Shown: positions 45,000 through 55,169 of the stretch, in pieces
Position numbering within the stretch: the first letter of the stretch is position 1
Layout: each line of letters opens with the position of its first letter
Assembly: GCA_964034945.1 (NCBI GenBank)
Contig: OZ035963.1
Location: forward strand, 47,728,032 to 47,792,031
DNA: 64,000 nt
Direction: 5' to 3'
Source: Chrysopilus asiliformis
Taxonomy: Eukaryota > Arthropoda > Insecta > Diptera > Rhagionidae
Made by a program: the position numbers and the translations under genes
Notes under the pieces: model-generated
Seen by the model: only the letters and a program-made list of their open reading frames with translations
Databases searched by the model: none
Told to the model about the DNA's origin: nothing

Positions 45000-45388
45000 T
45001 TGTTTTTGTGAGAATTTAATTTTTCGTTAGACACCCCCACCCCGCACCCACAAACCATTGGTGATATCGGAAAATGGAAAACGGATTCTTAATCACAGGC
45101 TCAAAAAACACCCCTCCGCTCAGTTTCAGCGAAATCGGAGACTGTCACAAAATTGAAAAAATCGCAAGATTTTTTTAAGAATGACGCCTGATTTTTTTAA
45201 GGACGGAAATAAAGTTCTCCGATCGGGCTGAAATTCAGAATTTAGATATTCTCTGGGACGGAGAATCGATATCCGGTGTCCTTTTTGATGGGGTTGTGAT
45301 GCAGTCTTTTTTGGGCTGTCCACTGCCTATACAGAACTTTAGAAAATATTGTGGCAACAAATCCCACTTCTCTTTTTCACATAACATT
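45000..45388. other. No recognisable gene
   Basis: Contains a purine/pyrimidine-rich tract (CACCCCCACCCCGCACCC near 45030) and AGATTTTTTTAAGAATGACG-type direct repeats. The short frame at 45126-45323 (minus) is unsupported. Confidence 0.35.
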
Positions 45389-45530
45389 AGTTGCGTTTTC
45401 ACGTTGGTTGCATCAGTAGGCCGTTACTGTTATAATTTTCTTGCTGTACTCACGATTGTTAAAAGATGGTGCAGGATTTTGTATGGAAAGCTTGTTCTGA
45501 ACTGCTTCAGAACATTGAAAAAACACAACT
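45389..45530. mobile_element. Element family J, copy 1
   Basis: 142 bp, ends AGTTGCGTTTTCACG and AAAAAACACAACT, ATT at 45386-45388 and 45531-45533. Words such as CAGAACAAGCTTTC and ATACAAAATCCTGCACCA (minus strand) and GTAACGGCCTACTGATG are shared with J2, so it is a deletion derivative. Confidence 0.7.
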
Positions 45531-45572
45531 ATTATGACTTCGATTCACCATATATTCCTTATCGACCATTAA

Positions 45573-46107
45573 GGGCTTTCCCCATTGCCAGGATATTTTA
45601 GTTGCGATAAAATGTAGGGACACACTTATATAACAAAGGCTTGGTAAGAAAGAGAGAGAGAACAAAAAAAAGCGTTCGTCGCCAGGTGTCGCTTTGGTAG
45701 ATGTATTTGAACTGACGTACGCTTCCTATAAAATAAACTACAAAAGTAGTCCAAATCTGTCTGATTTTGACAAATGCAGTTTCAAAACTTACAATACAAT
45801 GAATAACAACGAAGGTATTTATATTTATTACATGTTGTGGTATAAAGACTATAATAATAATAATAATAACCATATTTACAGGTAGGAAATTTGAGATATT
45901 AGAGGACATACAGATATGTGATTCGGAGATGCAAATTGAATGTTTTGGACATGGAATACGGTTTAAATTCCTATGATTTTATAAAACTTTCTATAAAGAC
46001 TCGTGCCCGTATTCTGTCTTTCCCATTGACAATTACAGCTATCTGTCTCTTTCTATTTGTAACACATTTTTATCGCAACTAAAATATCCTGGCAATGGAG
46101 AAAGCCC
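45573..46107. mobile_element. MITE family K
   Basis: Inverted ends GGGCTTTCCCCATTGCCAGG and CCTGGCAATGGAGAAAGCCC extend through ATATTTTAGTTGCGATAAAA. 535 bp. TTAA precedes the left end but ATTA follows the right, so the duplication is uncertain. The ends recall family E (GGGCTCTCCATTGCCATGA). Confidence 0.7.
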
Positions 46108-46230
46108 ATTATTGATGCTTTCTCGTCAAATTCGTCAGACCCTCAAGGTCAATCCATGTCAAGTGATTCAATGAGCAAAACCCTTGTTGATTTTCTTCCA
46201 AGTTTTGTTAAAATTTAATATAATATCAAT

Positions 46231-46310
46231 TATAATATCGGGTCTCTCAATAAGGACATAACGATTTTGTTATAATATCGGGTCTCGCAATAAGGACATA
46301 ACGATTTTGT
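46231..46310 (+). repeat. 40-bp tandem duplication across a transposon end
   Basis: Two 40-bp units starting TATAATATCGGGTCTC and ending TAAGGACATAACGATTTTGT. The second unit's TAAGGACATAAC is the left end of the element at 46293; the first is an extra copy of that end with its flank. Confidence 0.8.
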
Positions 46311-46822
46311 ATTTAAATAAAACACAGAATAATTGATATATCGGGCTGAAATTTATTCTAGGTGTAGTGGACATGTTACATTTAAGTATGAAATTCGATG
46401 TCGTTCATATGGCCACCGCGAGTACGTTTGCTGATTGATTCTTTGGAGCCAATTTTCCACCACTCTTCCACACATATCGGCCGGAACGTTGGCAATTTCG
46501 CGTTCGATATTGTTCCTGAGCTCCTCTAACGTTGTTGGCTTGTTGGCATAAACCAACGACTTCACATAACCCCATAAAAAGAAATCCAACGGCGTTAAAT
46601 CGCATGAGCGAGGTGGCCATTCGCCGGACCATTTCACGAGATTACACGATTGCGACCACCGACTCAGAATTTCGGTAGTAAGTTTTAATAATTTCCAAAC
46701 GTTGCTCGTTCGTGAACTTCACCATGATAAAAATGTGAACCTTGACTGACGTTTTAGCATTACCAGATCATAAAAAAAGTTTTAGGGTGCGTTTTTATTA
46801 AAATACAAAATTGTTATGTCCT
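46293..46822 (-). mobile_element. Internally deleted mariner-like element (DUF4817 type)
   Basis: Inverted ends AGGACATAACGATTTTGTAT and GTTATGTCCT side complement, TA at 46291-46292 and 46823-46824; 530 bp. On the minus strand the transposase begins at 46725 with MVKFTNEQRLEIIKTYYRN. A deletion junction near 46645-46655 joins it out of frame to the C-terminal end WPPRSCDLTPLDFFLWGYVK and VPADMCGRVVENW. Only the DNA-binding start and the last catalytic block survive. Different subfamily from the element at 4920. Confidence 0.85.
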
Positions 46823-46824
46823 TA

Positions 46825-48160
46825 TTTAAAATGTCACATTTGAACTAATCTATCCCCGCACCCCCACCCGTTGCTTCCATATTCATTCTCTGCCAAACGT
46901 AACGAGCTATGCTCCTAACGTATGTTTGAAGTTTTTGAAGTTATTTATAAAATGCCACTGCCTCGATCAAAAATGTTCATGTAGAATAAATGGTGAAATC
47001 AATACATTAATCAATCAATCAATAAACCAATTAACACCTCGTGATAGTACGTGCAAATAGTCGGTCAATTACGAGAGATACCAAAGATCGTACGTGATAA
47101 ACCGCGCTAGGGTTTTTACTGCATGCATCTGCTGCAATTTGATAATTCAATTAAAATCGATCAATTGATCGCCTTTAATAGTTAAAATCGATTTCGAATC
47201 TATCCCGTCGAAACGTTCAAATGTGAGATAAAAACGTTTTCATCTCATATTTTCCTATCAAGACAAGTCGCTAAATATAATCGTTTAGTCTTTCAATGAA
47301 TTTTCTATAAAGTGTTGCAAAAACACTAAACGCGCTGTTTTGATATCATAGCAAAGAAATTGCTCTGTAGATAATTATTGAAAAGGTAATTGCATTTAAA
47401 ATCCCATCAGACCGAGATTGTTCAGGTGTACAATAATTACAAGATAGTTTCGCTTTTGATACGATATAACAAGAAAAAAATCTTTAAAAATAATAAAAAG
47501 ATCTGACAGATATATTTAAGTTCACTGGAGGTTGATTGGGGCTACCTGACTGCCTCAAAACAGTGCTTGCAGTTAGTGATGAATTGTCACGTAACGAGAA
47601 CAACATTGCTAAGAAAAAAAAATACTAAAGATTATTAAAGTAAAACAAAGTTTTTACATATTTATTCTTAGATATACTGTACTGTGGTAGTTAAGGCAGC
47701 ATAATGATAGTACGTTGGATTTTTTAAAATAAACATAACCAGCATTTTTTCAACAGCAAAAACTGTTCTCAATGTTGTCTGAGGTTGAGTTTTCTTCATA
47801 TTATGAAAAGATGATATCGACAGAATCACTGTGAGCTTCGGAATGTATGATTGCCATGAAAAAGTGTACTTAACGACATTCTTGTAATTAATTTATAATT
47901 GCACATCAGCAATGAGATAATATTCAATGAATGAAAATGTGACATTCATTAAATGGAAAAATTATAGCAGTTTTTCCACATTCATTTTTCACTTCAATAT
48001 TTTGTTATCCTTTTAGATTTAGCAGAAATAGCTTAGAGATTGATTTTTAATAATATTTACATTTTTGTCAACCAGAATGTGAATCCTTCATTGTCGTATT
48101 AAATTATTTTGTAGCCAGAAATAACGAAAAAAAAATTTAATTTTTGGAAAAAGACCATGT
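46825..48160. other. No recognisable gene
   Basis: Single-copy-looking AT-rich DNA, no open frame of note and no repeat copies recognised. Confidence 0.4.
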
Positions 48161-48169
48161 TTACAGGAT

Positions 48170-49735
48170 ACTAGCTTGCACACCTATAGTTTCCCGGTTA
48201 AAGTTTTTTTGCATAAGTTTTCACACCAAAAAACAAAGAAATACCTTAAAAACTTTCGAAAAAATGCCTTCAGGACCCCCAATTCCGAATTTTGAAATTC
48301 TATCATCAGATTCGTGATCAGCGACCACGAAAACCTTCTGTTGGTAGTTTTTTTGAGGAAAAATGAGAAAATGATTTTTGAGTTATCTTTATCCTGTGTT
48401 TCGAATTATGAAATTCTAACACCGGATTCGTGATCAGCGAAATCCCCGATGGCATTTCTCATCCTCTTAACGGACAGACTTTATGTCAAAAATCATTTCT
48501 TTATAACACCAACCTCCTATCCACCCTTCGTTTTCCTCCTTAGGAGTGGAATTTTGAAAAATCATTTCTTACCCAAATAGCATTTTAAGCAGCAATTATG
48601 GTGTTCATCCCCATATTTCGTCACCATGCAAATCGCGGCGATAAGCAATTTATGTCGCAAACACGTCGTTAGTTGTGCCAACGAGACGCGCAACGGCACC
48701 CATAGTGGGGAACACTTTTCAGCGGTTTGCGGCGCCGCAATTATAACGACAGGGACGTAATTAGTTGCCTCATGCGCGAGCGTCATCTGACGGCATTATA
48801 TCACACAATTACACAAATCATCGAGCGGGTTTTCTTTCTCCCTCGAATGCTTGCTAGTAAACAGAGATGAACAAATAAAAACGTAAGCAGAAGACGAACG
48901 AGAAAAATCTAATGGCGACAAATTAATGGAAACTTTTGTGGAGTGTTATTTTATAATGGACTTTTCTTCCGGTTGCATGTCGTGATTTTAATTGCCATTA
49001 AAATTTTTCGACAATATTGGATCTGAAATTTAAACAGATTTTAATGGGCCATCGAATTATTTTGTTTTTAATCAAAAATTTCTTTAATTTTATTTTATCG
49101 GTAAAATTTTTTTTTCTTTTGCAATGAAATTTTGATGCCAATAAAATTATGCTGTTTCAAAAATGTATGCTATCCACTTTTTATGCAATATCCTTCAGTC
49201 ATTCGCCTGAAATAAGAAATTTAATTCTCGAAACGAAATCGTTTCCATCAAATGTCAGTGAGAAATATGGCGGCTGAAGGCATCAATTTTTTTTGGTGTT
49301 TCTCAGACTTTAGTGGCAGACTATTTCGACCCGAAAACCATCAAATGCTGCTCTATCGCTGCAGGAATTTTCATGAAGCGAATGTTGCCCCAAAGATAAA
49401 CCGTGGGTCAACAATTTCCCCACTAAAGCAATTGTGGCTTTGCAGACGCATTATTAATCGGTGCGACGCGCTCGTCACTTCTTTCGCTTCTTTTACGCGG
49501 ATGTGAATTATAGGTGTAAATTTTTAGCCCCGATTGCGTAAATTGCTGCATTTTAAAGCCGCAAAGAACAAATCTCATCTTCCCGTACTTTTCGATGCTA
49601 TTTGGGTAGCCAGCACCTATTAGGTATGACGAATCTGTGTGCAAATTTTCATGGCAATGGGTTTGGTGGTTCGGGAGATACTGTGATGAGTGAGTAATCG
49701 GTATTTGGCTTTTCTATACATATAAAAATTTTGTA
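48170..49735 (+). repeat. Monomer-type repeat (family L), copy 2, split by family B
   Basis: Begins TACTAGCTTGCACACCTATA with two diverged monomers (GATTCGTGATCAGCGACCAC). It is interrupted at a TA by family B copy 4 and resumes GCCAGCACCTATTAGGTATG up to GATACTGTGATGAGTGAGTA and a TATACATATA end. Confidence 0.6.
48572..49606 (+). mobile_element. Non-autonomous DNA transposon family B, copy 4
   Basis: 1035 bp, ends CCCAAATAGCAT and ATGCTATTTGGG, TA duplicated at 48570-48571 and 49607-49608. Closely similar to copies 1 and 2 apart from small gaps near 49300 (loss of about 19 bp after TTCTCAGAC). Confidence 0.9.
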
Positions 49736-49759
49736 GAAATTTCGAAAAAAAATTTAGCC

Positions 49760-50225
49760 AGCTTTAAGTTTTTTTATATAAATTTTAGAATGCCAAAAAA
49801 CCACTTAAAAACTTTTGGGAAAAAATGTTGTCTTAACGCCTTCCGCACCAGATTCGTGATAAACAACCCTGAAAACCTCCCAAAGCCAGTTTTTGTGAGA
49901 AAAATTGGAAAAAGGACATTTGCGGAATCCTTACAGGACCTTCCGTTTAGAATATTAAAAATCTAAAACCGGATTCGCGATTAGCGACCCCAGGAACCCC
50001 TTTATGCCGATTTTTCCCGGGAAAAATGGGAAAATTGATATTTGCGTTATCCTTACAGGACCTTCTGTTTCGAAACACCTGCTCCTGGCAACGCAGATCA
50101 TTTTGCAAAAAACCGCGTAAAAATCGGTCCAGTCGTTTTTGAGTTTTGTAATTTCAAACAGATAGACCAACAAACAGCCAAACAAACAGACAGACAAACA
50201 TACATTTACATATATATAAAAACAC
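49760..50225 (+). repeat. Monomer-type repeat (family L), copy 3
   Basis: Starts with TTTATATAAATTTTAGAATG, as copy 1 does at 151. Three diverged ~120-bp monomers follow, then CGTAAAAATCGGTCCAGTCG, an AACAGACAGACAAACA run and TATATATAAA. Confidence 0.6.
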
Positions 50226-50875
50226 ATTTTGTAGAATTTTTAGAAATGACGAAAAAAATTAACTTTTAAGAAAATAGGGCCATATTTATAAGATATTGGG
50301 ATATTAATTTAAAAATTTTGATATTAATAAACCCAAAAAATATAAACCAAACATTTTTGTTATTAAAAATTCTATGAGCAGTGGAGCACTCAGTGAAACA
50401 CTTATTGGGGCGATCATGTATAAATTGAATTTTAACGATTATTTTGTATGCATTATATGACCTGAAACATTATACTTGCTTGTATTATTTGAACATAATA
50501 GAAGAGTTAAAGGTAATTTTTCCTATGTTATCCATACAGGATTTTTGAACGCCTTCCTTCTCTACTTTGAGCCTAGCACTAACATTACCTAACTATAACT
50601 ACCTATAATTATAATCACATTTTTCATGAAATAGCACAAACTATGTTTCTACTCGAAAATTAACCACAAAAATTTTTTTTCCTACTATCGAAGTCGTCTG
50701 AAGCATAAAATCTTCAAAATAAATGAGAAACAAAAATTGTATAAAAAACACAACAAATACAAATTTCACCATTTCTTTTCCTGTTTTCACAATGTTTTCA
50801 AGCGGCACTGTATTTTTTCGAAGCACAACATCAAAATTGACCACAAATTTTCATTCGCATTGTTCTAAACACGAA

Positions 50876-51121
50876 AAAAAAAATTTTTAAAAAAAGCTTT
50901 TATTAAAAAAAATGCACTAAAAAGAAAAAAATAATTTTCTGGACGCTGTGTATCACAAATATAAAAGCTTTTAAAAAGCGAGATAAATGTTTATTTTATT
51001 GTTTTATGATTTATCTCGCTTTTTAAAAGCTTTTATATTTGTGATACACAGCGTCCAGAAAATTATTTTTTTCTTTTTAGTGCATTTTTTTTAATAAAAG
51101 CTTTTTTTAAAAAATTTTTTT
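50876..51121. repeat. Near-perfect 245-bp palindrome, family N, copy 2
   Basis: Arms of about 112 bp, each with GCACTAAAAAGAAAAAAATA and CTGGACGCTGTGTATCACAA (or complement), enclose a ~20-bp AT loop. A transcript would form an almost perfect hairpin of over 100 bp. Family member at 23000-23215 is more decayed. Confidence 0.8.
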
Positions 51122-51189
51122 TTATTTTTTTTTATTTTGTTCTTTTTAGTCTTCGAATATATAGCTTTACATTTGAGATGTCCTTACAG

Positions 51190-52045
51190 GCTTTTTAACT
51201 TGAGAATCGTATTCAGCGAACCCCAAAACCCGCAGAATATATTTTTTCCCGGAACAATTGAGAAAAAGGATAATCACATTATCCTTACAGGACCTTCCAT
51301 TATACTTACAGACTTTTTAATGACAGATTCGGATTCAGCGACCCCAAAAACCCCCAGGATAGTTTTTTTTCCGGAAAATTTGGAGAAAAGGGTAATCACG
51401 TTATCCTTACAGGACCTTCCGTTATCCTTACAGACTTTTTAATGACAGATTCGGATTCAGCGACCCCAAAAACCCCCAGGATAGATTTTTTTCCGGAAAA
51501 TTTGGAGAAAAGGATAATCACGTTATCCTTACAGGACCTTCCGTTATCCTTACAGAGTTTTTGATGACAGATTCGGATTCAGCGACCCCAAAAACCCCAG
51601 AATAGATTTTTTTCCGGAAAATTTGGAGAAAAGGATAATCACGTTATCCTTACAGGACCTTCCGTTATCCTTACAGACTTTTTAATGACAGATTCGGATT
51701 CAGCGACCCCAAAAACCCCCAGAATAGATTTTTTTCCGGAAAATTTGGAGAAAAGGATAATCACGTTATCCTTACAGGACCTTCCGTTATACTTACAGAC
51801 TTTTTAATGACAGATTCGGATTCAGCGACCCCAAAAACCCCCAGGATAGATTTTTTTTTCCGGAAAATTTGGAGAAAAGGGTAATCACGTTATCCTTACA
51901 GGACCTTCCGTTATCCTTACTGACTTTTTAATGACAGATTCGGATTCAGCGACGCCAAAAACCCCCAGGATAGATTTTTTTCCGGAAAATTTGGAGAAAA
52001 GGATAATCACGTTATCCTTACAGGACCTTCCGTTATCCTTATAAG
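51190..52045 (+). repeat. ~122-bp tandem array of the family L monomer, about seven units
   Basis: Units start at AATCACGTTATCCTTACAGG, positions about 51394, 51516, 51637, 51759, 51883 and 52005 (spacing 121-124), preceded by more diverged units from 51190. Each has GACAGATTCGGATTCAGCGA and TTTCCGGAAAATTTGGAGAA. High unit similarity indicates recent local amplification. The array is followed by CAAGTCAATCGGACAAGTG and an ACAAACAGACAAACAAACAA tail, placing it inside a family L element. Confidence 0.9.
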
Positions 52046-52204
52046 GACGAAGTAGTGAAAATATTGTATTGTCATCGGACTTATATAAGTGTGCAAAATT
52101 TCAAGTCAATCGGACAAGTGGAAGTGGGTCAAAATTGGGTTGCAAGATTTGATCTGACAAACAGACAAACAAACAAGATAGCGAGCTAAATAAAAGCTTT
52201 TAAT

Positions 52205-52655
52205 TAATAAAAATATGACCGAATTTCAATTATTTCTGATCTTTCATTTACATTTGCATTATTATTACGACATAATATACAATGCATGTTTACATTCCAT
52301 ATTAGTTATAATTAAAAAGTATTTGTAAATGTCAAAACATTTCGAAAAGAAAGTATATTATGATTATTAAATTGTACTAAAATACAATCGGATACAAAAT
52401 TGTATCTTGTTTGAGACGCTTTTCCAGGTCGAAGAATTTTTAAAGGCGTACAAAACTATGCGTTTTCATTTCCTATTTTAGCGGAATACAAGTATCTCAA
52501 ATGGGTCTAATAGGTTCCTGTCTCAGGTAAATGTCACTTGATAGAGTCAATTCTTGTAACCGATACGGGCCGAGCATTATGAATGCTAATTGGCCACGAT
52601 TTTCTATAAAAAATGGACATAACAAAGTTGTATTGGATTCACAAATATGTCACAA
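52205..52655. other. No recognisable gene
   Basis: AT-rich spacer between the monomer array and a GC-rich MITE. No supported frame. Confidence 0.35.
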
Positions 52656-52661
52656 GTTTTA

Positions 52662-53017
52662 TGGTTCAACCACAATGAAGGTGGTAAGCGGCAGCGGCGA
52701 CGGCGGGCGGAATGGCGCCGCCATACATACCGCCGAGCCAGCTACAATGATAGCGGCACCGTCGGCATATGCTTCTGTCTTGCGAAATCAAAACGTCAAA
52801 ACGTCAAAAATCTGCATAGCATGTGGCGCCGAATGTGGTGGTTTTCATAAAACTTTTTGGGCGGCGGCTGCAAGTTTGACTTTAGTTCAAACTCGGTGGC
52901 GACGGAAAAAGTGCGCTGTCGTTGCCGCTGTATTGTAGCAGCTCTCGTTGCGCTACGTTAGTCCAAAAAAAATGTCGCCCGCCGCTGCCGCTTGCCACCT
53001 TCACTGTGGTTGAACCA
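52662..53017. mobile_element. GC-rich MITE, TTA duplication (Harbinger-like)
   Basis: 356 bp with long inverted ends TGGTTCAACCACA(A/G)TGAAGG continuing into AAGCGGCAGCGGCG. TTA at 52659-52661 and 53018-53020. GC content is far above the surroundings. Overlapping frames here are by-products of its CGG/CGC repeats. Confidence 0.8.
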
Positions 53018-53424
53018 TTACAGTACCAAAGAGGCGCCAAAATGATATATTTCTAAAAAAAATGTTGCACGTTGCCCCAAAATTTAAAATCTACACCGGG
53101 CTCAGTTTAGGTTCGCTACGGCCCTGTCCGAATAAAAAAGATCCGTATAAAAATCTTAGCCATTAAAAATACGATATTTTAAATAATAATATATATATGT
53201 GAACAAATATAATTATATAATAAGTTCCTGAAATTTTGTTAAGGCGGTACGAGACGTGGTTTGAGATTACAAGGGGTGCAGACGACTGAAAACTTTGAGA
53301 ACCACTAAGTTACGAGGTGGCAAACTTATGCGGTTGACAAAGCATTTCCGAGATTCCATGAACACCCTAAATAACTTTCAGAGATGCCAACCAAAACTTT
53401 TTTAATTGAGGTTAAACTTTGGTT

Positions 53425-53565
53425 TCTAAAATTTAAAAATTTGCCTCTAGTTTTGGTTTCTAAAATTTCAAAATTTGGTTGTGGTTTTGATTTCTGAAAT
53501 TTCAAAAATTTGGTTGTGGTTTTGATTTCTGAAATTTCAAAAATTTGGTTTTGGTTCCCCAAAGT
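53425..53565 (+). repeat. ~37-bp tandem repeat, four units
   Basis: Units of the form GATTTCTGAAATTTCAAAAA followed by TTTGGTTGTGGTTTT, with decay at the left. The minus ORF 53326-53745 spans it and is repeat-derived. Confidence 0.7.
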
Positions 53566-53584
53566 CTTAATGGTTTGCTGGTTC

Positions 53585-53665
53585 TTTTTTTTATAGTTCC
53601 AGCCAGAGCTTAGGGGAAGACCCTTTAATGCCAAAGCACAGCTCAGGATTGTCGGAAGGACAAAA
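53585..53665 (-). repeat. Family F short dispersed repeat
   Basis: Minus strand reads TTCCGACAATCCTGAGCTGT, GCATTAAAGGGTCTTCCCCT and AAGCTCTGGCTGGAACTATA. A matching stretch lies at about 36755-36835, with shorter pieces at 6263 and 34351. Ends not defined. Confidence 0.5.
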
Positions 53666-53769
53666 GGAGATGTCGGTTTATGTTCTGCTTGAACTTTTGC
53701 GGGCTTTAATCCGGGGGGAACACATTGGATGGTAGATCGTTCCAAAGTCTTGTTGTTCGCGGAATAAAG

Positions 53770-54540
53770 GAACCCCTAAACTTTACTGTACGAAAACGGG
53801 GAGGCCTTCTTCCGTGATTTTTTCGATTTTTTCCCGCAGAAAATTAAGGTGAAAAGGTATTAATTCTTCTTACAACGTACCTACATTTCCACACTGTCTT
53901 TTGTAAAGTTGATAAATATGTATAGTATCAGACAGGCGACAATGATTCTCGACCATTTTTCATTATAACCTCATCAACCGCATCAGTTGCAGTGACCAGA
54001 TTGAAATTCTCTTTTGCGCAACCAACTCCATGTGTCTTATTAAATTTGTGCACAAAACACAATAAAATCAGCGAAAAAAAGAGTATCCAGTTTGAATTTA
54101 TTGAAATTCAAGAAATCAGTTCATAATTAAACTACTATTCGTTTACCGGATGTCAGGTTACCTCGTGGTGAAGTAAACAATTGATACCTGGTGTGTGAAA
54201 CGAAGCAAAGAAGCTTTTGTAAGATTTCTATCCAACTACAACGGAACACAATAGGGGCGATCTTCTGAAATTTAAGGCTCCACTGATCGTCTATCGTGGG
54301 CAATCGTTGACATTTAAACAATTGGGCCGGGAATACTCCATATCGATTTCATCTTTCAGGGAGTCTCAATAAGATATTCAAGACAGAAAAATCATCTTCG
54401 CCATTCACGAACACTCGAGACGCTTTTGAGACTCTTTAATGGAAATGCAAGACGATATCGAAGTCACGTTGAATGATTCGTGGTAAATAGCAGGGAATTG
54501 AATATTGTTTACTTCCGTAGTTACTTTGATTGCATTATTG
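53770..54540. other. No recognisable gene
   Basis: No repeats matched in the window and no frame with recognisable motifs (54127-54321 minus is unsupported). Confidence 0.35.
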
Positions 54541-54546
54541 ATAGGG

Positions 54547-54840
54547 GTATTCACATTTGCTACTCATATAGCTGTTATCGTCGTAAAATAGTATTAGTTG
54601 TTAAAGTTTTGCTCACTTTTTCGTGGCTGTAATAAAATCGAAAAGATACCCATATTTTTACTCACATTTTTTGACTTGATCGGAAACCACTCTAATTATT
54701 TTCAATAATCACCAAATCACTTAAAACATTAAGCACTATATAGTCTAATCATTAAACAACGTTTTTATTATAAACAATTAATTAAAACTATCAAATATGA
54801 GCGAATTACTAAGTAAGTTTTTGCTTATCTCTTCTATATA
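54547..54840 (+). mobile_element. Family M MITE, left part only (copy 3)
   Basis: GGGGTATTCACA, CATCGTAAAATA-like and later CACTTAAAACATTAAGCAC/ATGAGCGAATTACTAAG words parallel the left half of the copy at 3301. No right end found. Confidence 0.4.
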
Positions 54841-55029
54841 TAAAATCGTTTAACCTGACTCATCAACGCCCAGCCCAAACCCCTGAAGCTAGAGACTTGA
54901 AACTTTCACAGTATGTCCCAACGATCGCGTATGCGCTCACTAAGGCGGGGTTTTCCGAAATTTTACCCCTAAGGGTTTGAACTTAAACGGGGTTTTCGCC
55001 ATGAATCCTGCTCAATAGGAGGCTGAAAA

Positions 55030-55165
55030 GTTTCACTCGGGAGTTTTTGGGGTCGCTGATCACGAATCCGGTGTTAGATTTTCAAAATTCAAAACGGAAG
55101 GTCCTGTAAGGATAACGCGAATATCCTTATTTCTAGTATTAGGGGCTTTTCGGGGTCGTTGATCA
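55030..55165 (-). repeat. Single family L monomer
   Basis: Contains GGTCGCTGATCACGAATCCG and AAACGGAAGGTCCTGTAAGG, the reverse complement of the family L monomer. Confidence 0.6.
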
Positions 55166-55169
55166 CGAA

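Noticed and set aside
44970..45323. Possible gene on the minus strand (65 codons)
   Set aside because: No motif, no splice context, and low-complexity flanks.
27054..49644. Recurring ORFs such as MTLAHEATNYVPVV... and NSIEKYGNMRFVLCGFK...
   Set aside because: They occur only inside the four family B copies, do not span the element, and show no transposase motif.
51190..52045. CRISPR-like array
   Set aside because: Units are contiguous ~122-bp tandem copies without unique spacers, in a eukaryotic transposon context.
52531..52938. 135-codon ORF with GGDGG/AAA-rich sequence
   Set aside because: Overlaps a GC-rich MITE (52662-53017) and changes composition exactly at its ends.
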